Source: Canna indica (taxonomy: Eukaryota; Streptophyta; Magnoliopsida; Zingiberales; Cannaceae). Taken from it: a stretch of 64,000 nucleotides of DNA. The notes under the pieces are model-generated. The model worked only from the letters and a program-made list of their open reading frames with translations. It ran no database searches and had not been told where the DNA came from. The stretch lies in assembly GCA_034359265.1 (NCBI GenBank), contig CP136896.1, positions 20,553,501 through 20,617,500 on the forward strand, written 5' to 3'. Position 1 is the stretch's first letter. Each line of letters starts with the position of its first letter. Of this stretch, positions 1 to 10,480 are shown in pieces. The position numbers and the translations under genes were made by a program.

Positions 1-590
1 TTATTTTCTCTGGTCAGGCGAGTGAGGGCGCTTTGCTATTTCAACTTTGTTGTTCATTTGCTCAACTCAATTGGAGCACCACGTGATGATGTGATATAAT
101 TATTCAAATTTATTTGAATGATATTTTAGCAAAAGACGTATATTATTCGGTAATTTTATTATTATACCAAATAAAATAATATAAATTACTAATAAGATTA
201 TACGTGCATACTAAAAATTACAATATAATATTACCACTAATTTAAAAGTTGACAATAATGATAATTTGAATTATTTGATATTCTTAGCTGGTAAAGCACA
301 TCGCAATCTAATAAATCTTATATTAAGATTTTTCTTTCCGCCAACAATTATTTTTTGTATGGTTTATCGTCTTGCAAACTCTGCATCAAACTTTTTTAGT
401 TCAACGAACTCAAACCTTTCCATTATTGCTTCCACCACCGTTATTGTTGCTTGGTCCATGATCTCTTCCTTTCTTCATTTATCCTCTTTGAAATCTTCTT
501 CTTGAGATTCTTTCAGGCCTAAAAATTAATTTTGATTGAATGCATTTTTATTGATTGCTCACCATGCCTTAATGTCACCTCATTTGATTA
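1..590. other. AT-rich non-coding stretch
   Basis: No gene is seen. The open frame at 266-505 has no recognisable domain and biased hydrophobic composition typical of translated AT-rich DNA. Confidence 0.5.
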
Positions 591-595
591 ACTAT

Positions 596-712
596 TTTCA
601 TAATCTTAGCAAAATAATATCTTTCTCTCGTAATCTTAGCAAAATAATCCTTCATTAATATCTTTCTCTCGTAATCTTAGCAAATAATCCTTCGTTAATA
701 TCTTTCTCTCAT
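596..712. repeat. Tandem repeat, unit about 47 bp, 2.5 copies
   Basis: The phrase 'cgtaatcttagcaaaataat' followed by 'atatctttctctc' recurs three times head to tail with small indels. It lies just outside the left Helitron end. Confidence 0.7.
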
Positions 713-798
713 TTTAAATTTCTAATTCTCTTCTCAAAGATTGGAGTAAGATGTTTGATACATTTTTATCCTTCAAATTCTCTTTTAGTTATCTATCA

Positions 799-1900
799 CT
801 AGTTTAACTACCCGTGCGATGCGCAGTGATTTTAATTTATATTAGATCTAATATTTTTGTTATTAATATATATCAATATTTAAAAATAATATTGTGCAGA
901 AACAAAAAATAATATAAAAATATTTTTTTAGAAATTACGAAAAACTTCTTGGTATACAATATTTGTAGTTTCTTTTTCAATATGATCTTCTTGGTATACA
1001 AATCAAAGTCTGGTATATGGATATGATCCAACAAACTCCCTTAAGAATTTGATAAGCATGTGCTATTTGAGCTCAAAAATATCGTTGACTCTTTTTTATT
1101 TAGAGAAACTATGTAGTTATTAATCAATTCAATCAGAGAGCTAATAAAGCTATTTGTTGTAAATATTGACATTTATTATAAGTTCAAGATAAATTGCATT
1201 AACAATCGCAGCAATATGAGCATGTTTGCATTCAAAATCAAGTTATCATCTGGAATTCGAACTATCCCATAATCATCACCAAGATCACCTATTTTTTCGT
1301 CACCAATCGATAATATCCAATCCAAAAAACTTTTCAAATCATATGTATTGTCATCGGAGTTATTTACAGTGGGACACATATTTTTCGTTAGCTCTAAAAC
1401 TTCACAGTCGTCCTATAAGTAAGACGAATTAAGTGTAGCATTGATAATATTTTATATGTTTCCCTTAGGAATGCCAGATAAAATTTATCTGTAGTTTCCC
1501 CCAAATACTACAATCTTACCTCCAGAAGAATTATTATTGTTGTTTGGATGTTTAAAACGCATAACATCACGCAATGTTATATCAAGTGTTTCAAAATAAT
1601 ATCTAAAATTAATAGAATCAGACTATTAGATTTGTATTTAATGAAATTTAATAAATATATAAATTAAACAGATAACTGCATAATATCTATTCATCATTGG
1701 AGCTTCATCTCAAATAATTAAACTTGTTCTGACCAATAAATCAGTCAGCAAAAAACCTTGTTTAATATTCCAAGTATAATTCTCATCTAGATCAAAAGGG
1801 ATTAATCGAGAATGTGTTGTTCTTCCATTATGTAATAGTAAAGATGTTATCTCACTTGACTAAAATAATATTTTTATTAAAAAGTTACATATAATAGTAA
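799..1900 (-). mobile_element. Helitron, 3' portion (minus orientation)
   Basis: On the minus strand the sequence ends in CTAG at 799 and is followed by T, as expected for Helitron insertion between A and T. About 10 nt inside lies a short GC-rich inverted repeat (814-829, GTGCGATGCGCA on plus), the usual Helitron 3' hairpin. The sequence 'acccgtgcgatgcgc' with 'actagt' is the common plant Helitron terminus. The decayed helicase lies directly upstream on the same strand, where it should be. The 5' terminus was not located, so the right boundary is only the last recognisable helicase sequence. Confidence 0.7.
1176..1860 (-). pseudogene. Helitron PIF1-type helicase remnant
   Basis: Pieces of a RepHel helicase domain read on the minus strand in the right order. 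Near 1840-1770 is a stretch resembling GGRTAHSRF (seen as NGRTTHSRLIPF). At 1722-1689 is the Walker B block LII-stop-DEAPMMN, where the family has LIIWDEAPM, so a TGG codon has become TGA. Near 1545-1460 is SGGKIVVFGG...RQILSGIPKG. At 1375-1240 is FLDWILSIGD..IGD followed by a GIVRIPDDNLI-type stretch. In the family this domain unwinds DNA during rolling-circle transposition. Stops, frameshifts and a 59-bp internal tandem duplication make it non-functional. Confidence 0.8.
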
Positions 1901-1952
1901 AGATGTTATCTCACTTGACTAAAATAATATTTTTATTAAAAAGTTACTATAT
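1835..1952. repeat. 59-bp tandem duplication
   Basis: Two almost identical 59-bp units starting 'atagtaaagatgttatctc' lie head to tail at 1835 and 1894. They sit within the helicase remnant and show no drift, so the duplication is recent relative to the decay of the host sequence. Confidence 0.85.
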
Positions 1953-2570
1953 GTACGCAATTTATTGAACTAAATGTTACCATATATAATCGTATTAAAA
2001 TAAAATAATATTTTTATCAACTTTATTAATTGCTCCCTACAATTGTTTCTTAAATTTTAATCTCTCTTTTGATATTTAATTTTTAATCAATGTACTCTTA
2101 ATTAGGTCTGTTGTTATTTTTGAATTTTTTTTAAAAAAAACATTTCTCTCTTTTAATTAAATACCATATTTTTCTCTCTTTTCTAATTAAATGTGATTTA
2201 ATTAAATATCAATATCTCTCTACCTAAGGAAATATACGAGTTTGTTACTAATGCACTATTTAATGCTTTTGTATTATTAAATATGATGAATATAAATTGT
2301 TACTTGACATGGTTGGTGCTTCCTTTTTTTTATATATATACTCGACCTTCACGGCCATCGTGATTCTTTGATGGATTAATTACATTATATAATTCTAACT
2401 TTGACTTTTTAACTCATTCTATCTCATGTTTTCGTTTGTTTTAATAATATACTCAAACTTTTGATTTCATTTCAATTATATGACCCAGCCTGATCAGCAC
2501 AGTAAATTATATTAAACACCTATTCCATCTTCGCTCGTCACAACCTGTGCACAACGAGCAGATGTAGTTG
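1953..2570. other. AT-rich spacer inside the Helitron-bounded region
   Basis: Homopolymer-rich AT sequence with repeated 'tctctcttttaattaaat' phrases (2065-2215). No coding signal is seen. It may contain the 5' end of one of the two Helitrons, but no convincing TC terminus was found. Confidence 0.4.
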
Positions 2571-2573
2571 ACC

Positions 2574-2911
2574 ATGAACGCCCTAAACCTCAAGGCGATT
2601 CAACCTTCCTTCTCCTAAACAGAACGAAGCCCCGTAACAGGCATCACTCGCCACACTACTTGTGCAGCTCCAACGACGCCGGAGGCGGCAACTCCACCCA
2701 GGGTATCAACAAGCGGCGGCATGAGATCCTCGCCTGCATCGCCATGCTTCAAGCTCAAAAGGTCCACCTCACCGACTTCCTCGACGAGCGCTCTGCCTAC
2801 TTGACCCAGTTCGCCGAGGATGCCAACGCCGAGTTTGACCAAATCGGGGAGAACACCCTCCAAGAGCTCGACGAAGCCAGTGCCATGGTCTCTCCCTCTC
2901 TAAAGCCCTAA
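2574..2911 (+). pseudogene. Captured gene fragment: coiled-coil protein 5' exon
   Basis: A GC-rich island in AT-rich DNA. An ATG at 2574 opens a Ser/Arg-rich stretch resembling an organelle transit peptide. It stops after 14 codons, and a one-base shift continues into a longer frame ending in an acidic helical segment (KRRHEILACIAMLQAQKVHL, then FAEDANAEFDQIGE, then LQELDEASAM). A plausible splice donor (ATG|GTCTCT) follows at about 2886, so this looks like a first exon copied from a nuclear gene. I do not recognise the parent gene. No second exon follows, and the next GC-rich block is an unrelated gene fragment on the other strand. It is best read as a gene fragment carried by a Helitron. 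Confidence 0.55.
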
Positions 2912-3056
2912 TCTTTCATCCTAAGACCCAATCCCCAATCCCTAACCCAACTCCTCCTCTTTCCCTAACCCAATCTCTGATCCCTAACCCAAGTTTCTCA
3001 GCAAAAAATTCCATGTTTCTTCTGACCTTGTCACTGCACGCCGACATGCAGAACGG

Positions 3057-3620
3057 TTACCTAATGGAGGCATTGAGGACTTGCTCCTCCGACCACCATA
3101 AGCGCTCGAAGTTGATAACTTTGTTGTCCCATGTCGACTGGGTCAAAATGGAGAGCACCCTGAGTGCGTGAGCAAACGAAGCCTTGGATGGCCCGATCGC
3201 CATGCGCTTGATCCTGTCGAAGATAACCTCGAAGCGTGGATGAGCGATAACCTATGGATGGGCTCTGAACAACGTCGAGATCACGGCCTCCGTTGCGTCA
3301 TAGCTCCGCAGAGCTTCGATTCTAGGGAGCAACAGCTTGGTGCCATCAGTGGTGAGCAGCACCAAGCCCCTCCTGAGGACAATGTGGAGAATCACTTCGT
3401 TGCAGAGGATCGACCGGAGGATCGTGAGGTTGGGGCTAATCGCTTCTCCACGCTGCAAAACAGCAGTAGTGAACTGTTGGAAAGGATCTTGGGGAGCTAG
3501 GACCGCCCCATCTTTGAACGGAAAAATTCCAGCTCCCATGTCCTCGGAAACAAAGAGACGTCCACTTCGATTCTGGCCGACGGAGAACCAAACGAAGTAT
3601 GGGTGTCGAGGTGCAGAACA
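3057..3620 (-). pseudogene. mTERF-family gene fragment
   Basis: Minus-strand frame of 160 codons from 3539 to 3057, open except for one TAG at 3254-3252. After the stop the residues read VIAHPRFEVIFDRIKRM, then a FAHALRVLSILTQST block and FERLWWSEEQVLNA. This is the repeating mTERF helix pattern (an xxxALxxVSxLSxxT block, then LGWSEEEVLxA). Before the stop, ISPNLTILRS and LLLPRIEALRS match two more mTERF motifs. In plants mTERF proteins act in chloroplast or mitochondrial gene expression. Only about two to three of the usual repeats are present, with no transit peptide, so this is a broken fragment. It is GC-rich like the neighbouring coiled-coil fragment and is probably a transposon-captured gene piece. 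Confidence 0.75.
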
Positions 3621-3873
3621 GAAGTCGAGTTAAATAAAGTAGGGTTAATTAGACGGGGACCACCGGTTAATTACGTGGATGGGACCACGGTAAATAAAAT
3701 AAATGTCAATTTTAATTTTTTTAAATATAATTTATTGTACTAATTGGACTGCTGATGTGGCCACCTCATGTGATTCACAGTAGGATATTATAGAAATAAA
3801 ATTAAAATTTGAGTATATTATTGAAATAAATAAAAATATGGGATAGAATTGAGAAAAAATCTAAAATTAAGAA

Positions 3874-3920
3874 TATATATATATATATATATATATTTAT
3901 TTATTTATTTATTTATTTTG
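3874..3920. repeat. Microsatellite (AT)n followed by (TTTA)n
   Basis: About 11 AT repeats run directly into about six TTTA repeats. Confidence 0.95.
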
Positions 3921-4079
3921 TAATTAACCCTTCTGGGAAATACGATGCATATTATTGAAAGAGAATTTGTTTGCCTTCACTGCAATCAAGAGTCTACCAA
4001 GTTTCATACCTTTTGCATCCTTCATTCGATTGAAGTCAATTTTGTTTCTTTCTTCATTATTATCATCTTAATCTTCCAT

Positions 4080-5050
4080 CGGACACGAACACGGGGAGAT
4101 ATTAATTTTAAAAATTTATAAAACACGAACACGACATATATGACATATATATATATAAATTAAATTTTTTTAAAAAAAATCCACAGCATATATATATATT
4201 TTTCAAAAATTTATAATAATATCATGATACTTTTATTGATATCAGACTTCTAATTTTCAATTTTTCTAGGCCCCTTTCAAAATATATAAAATGTTCTAGA
4301 TAATTTCTTGTGTCAATACTTACTAATTCTTAGCTCATTCCAAAAATATGGGGCACAATATTTATTGACATCTTCCAAAAAATTTCTAAATTAATATATC
4401 TTAGTAGAACTAGTCATGTACAACCACACGTAAATAAAAAGTTAAGTAGAGTCTCACTATCTTCTTCATTGAAAAATATTACTCTCTCCAACTTTAATTC
4501 ATCAAGAGAAAAATTGGCAACTTCAAGGATTCCATTATCTTCATCAATTGAAAATTCATCTTCTGTAATATTACTAATATCGTCACACATTATTATTTCT
4601 CCTTTATTGTATTGGGGAATTTTTCTTGAAATGAGACAAAGATTACTATAAACAAATACTAAACTCTCTGCACGTTTAGGCTTCATCTTGTTCCTTTTAA
4701 GGGAATAGATAAAAAAGTAAGTGCTCCAATTTCTTTCACAACAACAAGAAGATAAAATACTAAATTTTCTTTATTATTTTATTATTTTTTTAAAAAAATA
4801 TATGGTTGAGCGTGTCCAGGCATGTCTCAACCGTGTCTGAGTGTGTCCGAGCCGTGTCCAAGCCGTGTCCGAGCAAAAAAAAATTTTGACGAGTCAAAAC
4901 ACTCTTGGACACGTGGGACACATGTGTCAGACGAGTGTCTTCGTGTGTCGATGTCCACGGCGTATCGAACACGCAGACACGATAATCCCACGGAGTGTCC
5001 GTGCTTCCTAGATTATAATCCTCTCCAAGGATGAACACGTGTAGGATGAA
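4080..5050 (-). mobile_element. hAT transposon relic with GTGTCC-rich ends
   Basis: A hAT transposase C-terminal relic (4414-4686) lies between two zones rich in the same short motif. The left zone (4080-4135) has repeated 'acacgaacacg'. The right zone (4805-5040) has many copies of GTGTCCGAGCC/GTGTCC and their complements. Clustered subterminal repeats flanking a hAT transposase are typical of autonomous hAT elements. Exact termini and an 8-bp target duplication were not found. Confidence 0.5.
4414..4686 (-). pseudogene. hAT transposase C-terminal (dimerisation) remnant
   Basis: The minus-strand frame reads MKPKRAESLVFVYSNLCLIS, then RK.PQYNKGE, then acidic residues and LEVANFSLDELKLERVIF. 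This is the tail of plant BED/DUF659-type hAT transposases: a 'KAEDLVFVHSNLRLLSR' block followed by 'LEIANLSLDEPELE'. In the family this part dimerises the transposase. The zinc finger and catalytic core are missing, so it cannot encode an active protein. Confidence 0.75.
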
Positions 5051-5460
5051 TTTAATTTTGATCATTTTTTTCTCTATACAATATTTAAAAACATGGCACT
5101 AAAAATGCATATTGCCAATTTGCCATTCATTGTAAAACGCACACTAATGCTAGAACTAACCGTTACAACAATTTCATTCATATTCATCCAATTAGCCATT
5201 TCTTAGGATAAATTGGGATATAAGCACTTTCCTGCATAATTTGAAACAAAATTTCTGAAGACACTTCTTCAAGATGTTTCCTTTCCTCTCATAGAATATG
5301 TCCTAAGCACCATGTGAATCTTTATGCTTTCCGCTTCTCGTGTAGATAAGCTACGGAGAAAAAGAAAAAAAATCAAGTAATTAAAATGTATATATTTTCC
5401 CAATCAATACTATAAAAAAATCCTAAGCTAGCTCCTTATGTGAGAGATTCAAATCTTAAA

Positions 5461-6225
5461 GGCTCGTTTTGTTAGCGAAATCAGATTTGATTTTATGATT
5501 TCAATTTTACTGAAATCAAAACTACTTATAAAAACATATTTGATTCTGTGTTTTCATGAAACTAAATCGAAACCAAAATAAAAATAAAATTAATTTTCTT
5601 AATAAAATTGAAAACACCATAATGTTATTTTCTATTATTTCGAAACTGTCGATTTCTATATCAAAATACAATTACAAACTTATAATTATTAATATTTTTA
5701 AAAAAAATTAATTAATTTACAAATAAATCAAACTATATCTAATTTATAAAAATTAGAATAGAAATAATCATTTTCAAATCAATCTATTATCTTAAATTGA
5801 CAAATTAATTAAACTAATTTATATTTAATTGACTCAAACCTAATTTTTAAAGTAACTCAATTATATTAAAGATGATATATTTATAATTTAACTAAAACTA
5901 ATTTATCTTAATTACTGTAGTCCAAATTTTAGTCTTAACAGTTATTCCTCTTACTTTTATCAATACGTGATTTTTTGTACAATCATATTAAGTTTTATGA
6001 ACTATTTTATATAAATTAATTTACTAATTAATCAAAATTATATTACTACTAAAGTTGTTCAATGAAAATTAATATTATTTTCTATAATCAAATAAGTATT
6101 CACTGATTTCAAAATCAACTAAAACTAATGTTATTTTCATTAACCAAACGTGTCTTCAGAAAAGTGAAAACTAGAGATTGAAATCAAATTTTCATTTTCA
6201 TTGAAATCAAAGCAAAAGTTATTCT
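5461..6225 (-). mobile_element. PIF/Harbinger-like MITE, copy 1
   Basis: Starts GGCTCGTTTTGTTAGCGAAA. Its body is the reverse complement of the element at 34764-35478; for example both share 'gtttgagtcaattagatat' followed by 'aaattagtttaattaattt' with a few changes. The terminus near 6225 is eroded. No coding capacity. The better-preserved copy 2 has a TTA target duplication, which assigns the family to PIF/Harbinger type. Confidence 0.7.
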
Positions 6226-6463
6226 AATCATGTCATAACTCATATATCTTCGCAATTGATTGCAATGAATTAATAGCCAAAATCTGAAATCCAACATTAT
6301 AACTTTGCAAGTTCACATTCCTTTTTTAATTTTTTAATTTATTTTTTTTAGCAAGTTCACATTCTAAAAGGCCAAATTATTGAGCAAACAATTGAATATA
6401 TACATAAGCAACATCAAGAAAAGCCATGTATTTACAAATATATGTACGCTGAGATGGCAATTC

Positions 6464-6483
6464 TATATATATATATATATATA
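6464..6483. repeat. (AT)n microsatellite
   Basis: About ten uninterrupted AT dinucleotides. Confidence 0.9.
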
Positions 6484-6499
6484 AACTTTAATTGTATAT

Positions 6500-7195
6500 C
6501 ATATTATTAATTACTAGCCTCTCTCCCCCCATTAACTCCATGTTATTCTCATAACAGCATACTAAAATATTTTAACTGTTACTGATTTCTCTCCCTCATT
6601 AATTATGGTTCTCATTATATCATTGTCATTATCATTATATAACATTCAAAAAAAATGATACACAATTGTATTATATTTATAATGTTGTATTTTATATTAT
6701 TGTAAAATGTCATGTAGATGTTAGAGTTATTATTTTAGTTATCTTTGCGTAAAATAAATGTCATTTAATCATTAAAGTTATTATTTTAAAAAATTGAAAA
6801 AAATTCTCAATGATTAACATACATAATTTTTTTGAATAAAATAAAATCTAATGGATCTAGAACTCAATGATTTTTTTGTGTTAAAACTTTGAAAAATAAA
6901 TGTCGGTGTTTTTATTTTAATCAATATAAAAATGGTGTTCTATTGATTTTTATAAGTTTTGTTTCATTGATTATTTTGCTAGCTATTGGTGGTTATAAAT
7001 GTGCCTTCATAATATATTAAATTATAAAGGTTGTGAAGGTGAAAGTTTAATTGATTTATTCATTATTCATTACTTTTATTTCCTAAAAAAATAATGTTTC
7101 CATTTGAATAAAAATTTATACTATTTTTTGTTACATAAAATTATATAATAAAAATGTATTTACATAAAATTGTGCAATGCGCATGTTAAGACTAG
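6500..7195 (+). mobile_element. Helitron 3' portion (plus orientation)
   Basis: Ends in CTAG at 7195 followed by T. A hairpin (TGTGC-aat-GCGCA, 7171-7183) sits about 8 nt inside the end, matching Helitron 3' structure. The preceding AT-rich sequence lacks transposase, so it is presumably non-autonomous. The 5' end is uncertain; the left coordinate is a guess at the start of a CT-rich stretch. Confidence 0.55.
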
Positions 7196-8149
7196 TATTC
7201 ACAGAAGCAGCCTCATACCAACAACATTATGGCTGTCACTGGTATATTAACGGAAACAGTGATGTGACTAGATGACTATGAAAAAAGATCCAATGAGACA
7301 ACTGGAATTATGGACGATCAACTGAAGATATTAGAAGTGATTATGACAACTGCTCTATTGTTCAAAACTAGAATATGTGATCCGGAGTCGGATGCTTACC
7401 TCCATCATGAAACACGACAACGGCCATCGTCAAGCAGAGTAGATAACAAATGGAACTGTTAAGTATAGGGAAACGGTTAGCATCATTGAAACAAAGTTCA
7501 TAAGATTGCAAATGTTCAAATATCATTAAAGCTGCTTTTAAGATGCCAGAGACTGAATTTATAGCTAGCAATCTTTAGGATACCCAATATATCATATTAA
7601 AAGATGAGGACATAATCAGCTATTAAAACTCCGGTTGTCCAGAATGCATGTCATTGAAATCAGGAGAAATTATAGTAAAGGACACAAAAAATATAAATAT
7701 TTATTTATACGGAAGCACTGTAGTGTGATCCTGTAATAGTTATATGTTTGTTTGAGTTCCAATTTATACATGTGCAATTTAGCATGACCCTCTGAAAACC
7801 ATGTGTGTATTTAATAGGAACCTTGTGAATTTTTCAGTTTTCTTTTTTTTTTTCTAAAGATACTTTAACACCTAAAGCCTACATGAGGTATAACAGTTCA
7901 ATGCATGAGGCTACTGACAAAGACGGACTGAAGGAAGGTTGCGTTTTACAAATGCAACCATAATACAACTAAATCATGCTAACAGATGCACTAACTTCAC
8001 TCTTAGCTGAAATGCACAATTAAGGAAAACAAACTTCCTTTCTCCATCTTGTAACTTAGGCTTCGGCATAGATATTAAGGGATAAAAATCATAAACATGA
8101 AGTATGTCATATTTTCATTGTTTCAATGAATTTCTTGCACTAATTAGTG
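7196..8149 (-). other. 3' flank / probable 3' UTR of the syntaxin-like gene
   Basis: No further coding exon with recognisable homology is seen. Moderate base composition and the position right after the stop codon suggest 3' UTR close to 8149. The end of transcription cannot be set from sequence. Confidence 0.4.
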
Positions 8150-10013
8150 TTACAATATAGATAAGAATTCTAACAATCCAGGTGTTAACTTACCAACTAA
8201 AACAACACTCAACACAAGCAAGAAAGTGATCCATAGATAACGGATAAAATGCATGTGTTGATGTGATCCTTCCATCCGCCTTTGGAATCCACCAACTTTT
8301 CCAACAAGATGCTGAGAATGAGAAAGTTTAGACCCTTGGCTAGTATTACTAAAATAAGTTCTGCTTCTTTCAGCCAATCCATTAATTCCCTGATCAAACA
8401 TATTAAAATCATAGAATCAGCTTCAGATTATTGCCAAAATCTAAAGAGAAAGATAAAAAACAAGCCTTTTAAGGAACTAATTCTTTCTTAAAAAGAAGTC
8501 CTGCAGAAACTAATGAATTATTTTAGTTACACTTCTGAAAAAGATGAATAAGCTTTGCACTTATCACCAAAAGCGAGAACTGTAATTAGTTACTTTAAGA
8601 GCCAAGGAGGCAAGTGCAGGAATTAGTACTTCAAAAATTTAGTGAATATACATACCCTTGTTACTATAACACCATAACATCAAAGAAGATATGGTATTGC
8701 AAGTAGACTTCTATATGTGTGCGCGCAGAACCAAATACAGATGTAAAGATAGGATCTACCTGCACAAACCGAGTTACTCCTTTCAAATCAAGGTAATATG
8801 ATAAGCCATGACTCAAATGGGGTTGGTCTTCATTCTTAGCCTTCCACAAATTGCTCCAAAACTGTTTTCGATTTGATGTTGATTCCAAACTCCTCAAAAT
8901 ACCAGATTTACTAAATTCCTTACTTGGAATATCTGGTCTAACTTTGATTGGTCCTTTATCTGTATCCTCATCAGCAATGACAATTTTCCAATCACCAATA
9001 TCCAGAGAACTTAATACCCTTGTTTGCTCATGAGAGTGCTCTATGTTAGCAAGAACCACATCATCTTTCCTTTCATCAGGTTCATTTTCTGCAACTTCTA
9101 CTACATATCTCTTGTCTTTATTTATCATGATTGTATCCTTAGAGCTGCTCATAGGATCATAGCTATTATGATCAACATGCTTTGCTTGCTGACCATCGCA
9201 TGGCACACAAGAGAGAAAACTTGCAAGGTCATCTTGTTCTTCCTTGTCTAATCGGATCCAACACAAGGGTTGCTTCCCCTCTTCAATCAATGAATCATTC
9301 AGATCTTTCTCAACGTGCAAATTTTGGTTCCTGAGCGCAGAAACAAATTGCTTGTGCCTAAAGATTGCATTCTCCTCTAAAGAATATTTTTTGTGACTCA
9401 ATTTGACAGCTTTTTCAAATTCCTCCAACTGCATGAGATGCCAAAAAACATTTATGAGATCAAAATAATAAAACAAGGAACTGAGGCTAAGTTTTTTATC
9501 TCAACATTTCATAATGCTCAACAGGTGAACATCGTATATTATGTGGTATAGCTATGCAAAAATCCAACCTGCCACTTCGCAATGCCTAAAGCAGCTTGAA
9601 GCTCCCTGCGTAGTACATCTGAATCTTCTAAATCAAATCCATCCCTGCGGTTCCTTATCCACATTCTATAGATAGACTCCATCCTGAAAACAAAGAGGAC
9701 ATCGTAAATCAACAAGTTTAAAAGACGAATCAATGAGAAGAATTCTCTATCACCAATTACTTAACTCTAAAATGCCCTAATTTCACAAAATAAGGGAAAA
9801 ACAACCCGAATCACAAAAGCAATGGAAGAAAAAAATGATTGAAAAGTAGAAAGTACAATCAAAATCATAAGTTTCCAACAATTGGCGGTATGCCGCTCCC
9901 GTAGAGGGTAAACGAGAGGAAACAACATACGCGTCGGCAGATTCCTGGACCTCTTCCGCCGCGGAAAAGAACACATCTTTCTGCCACTGCTCGAAGCTAC
10001 TGCCTCCCGCCAT
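8150..10013 (-). CDS. Syntaxin-6 N-terminal-domain protein (t-SNARE-like), 4 coding exons
   Basis: Coding exons on minus: 10013-9931, 9683-9569, 9428-8760 and 8389-8150. All junctions are GT-AG and the frame is kept (83+115+669+240 nt, 368 aa). The start ATG opens MAGGSSFEQWQKDVFFSAAE, and the first exons carry the helical N-terminal syntaxin-6-type domain (VQESAD, MESIYRMW, RRELQAALGIAKWQLEEFEK). The middle is acidic and low in homology but contains a GDWKIVIADED block. The C-terminus has a hydrophobic segment (YLWITFLLVLSVVLVGKL) typical of a tail anchor. No canonical SNARE heptad motif is visible, so a role in endosome/trans-Golgi trafficking is inferred from the family (plant syntaxin/t-SNARE family proteins such as AT4G30240). 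It is intact, with no stops or frameshifts. Confidence 0.88.
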
Positions 10014-10480
10014 GAGAGGGAAGAGTTCCAACAGCAAGCAACAGCGTTTTCCGCACCGGAAAAAAACACAAGACCACCGCTGATTTCAACACTTCTCTTC
10101 CTTAGCCAGAATCGGCCGCAACAAAAAAGCCTTGCTAAGACCGCGGGCGGCAAAAGATACCAACAATAACTCCTCTACGCTTCCACCACGGAACAAAAAA
10201 AAAGAAGAGAGTAATTAGTAAACCAGGAAAAGGGGGGGAAGGGAGGCAGAGAGACGTAGAGGGAAACTCCAACCCCTTGCCCCTTGTCCAGGTTCCTTCC
10301 TCTTCGGTACGTTTCGATCTCTTGTTCGCTTCTTCCTCCTTTTTCTTTGGCCTCCTAAAGAGGAAAGCCGACACAACGTCGGCGGTCAGACACGAACGCG
10401 AGTGCGCCACTGCACGGCTCCCACTCGGTGCGTTGCTCATGAGTCGGATCACTACATCATATATTACATGTACCAAATTA
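10014..10480 (-). promoter_or_regulatory. 5' UTR and promoter region of the syntaxin-like gene
   Basis: GC- and CT-rich compared with its surroundings; on the minus strand there are purine- and pyrimidine-rich runs before the ATG at 10013. Open frames on both strands here have no known domain and fit leader/promoter sequence. The transcription start was not determined. Confidence 0.4.

Noticed and set aside
2574..3620. A real two-gene host locus (coiled-coil protein and mTERF)
   Set aside because: Both are fragments with a frameshift or stop, on opposite strands, in a Helitron-bounded AT-rich region.
10135..10476. 113-codon minus-strand frame upstream of the syntaxin-like gene
   Set aside because: No domain; it overlaps leader/promoter sequence, and the composition fits a CT-rich 5' region.
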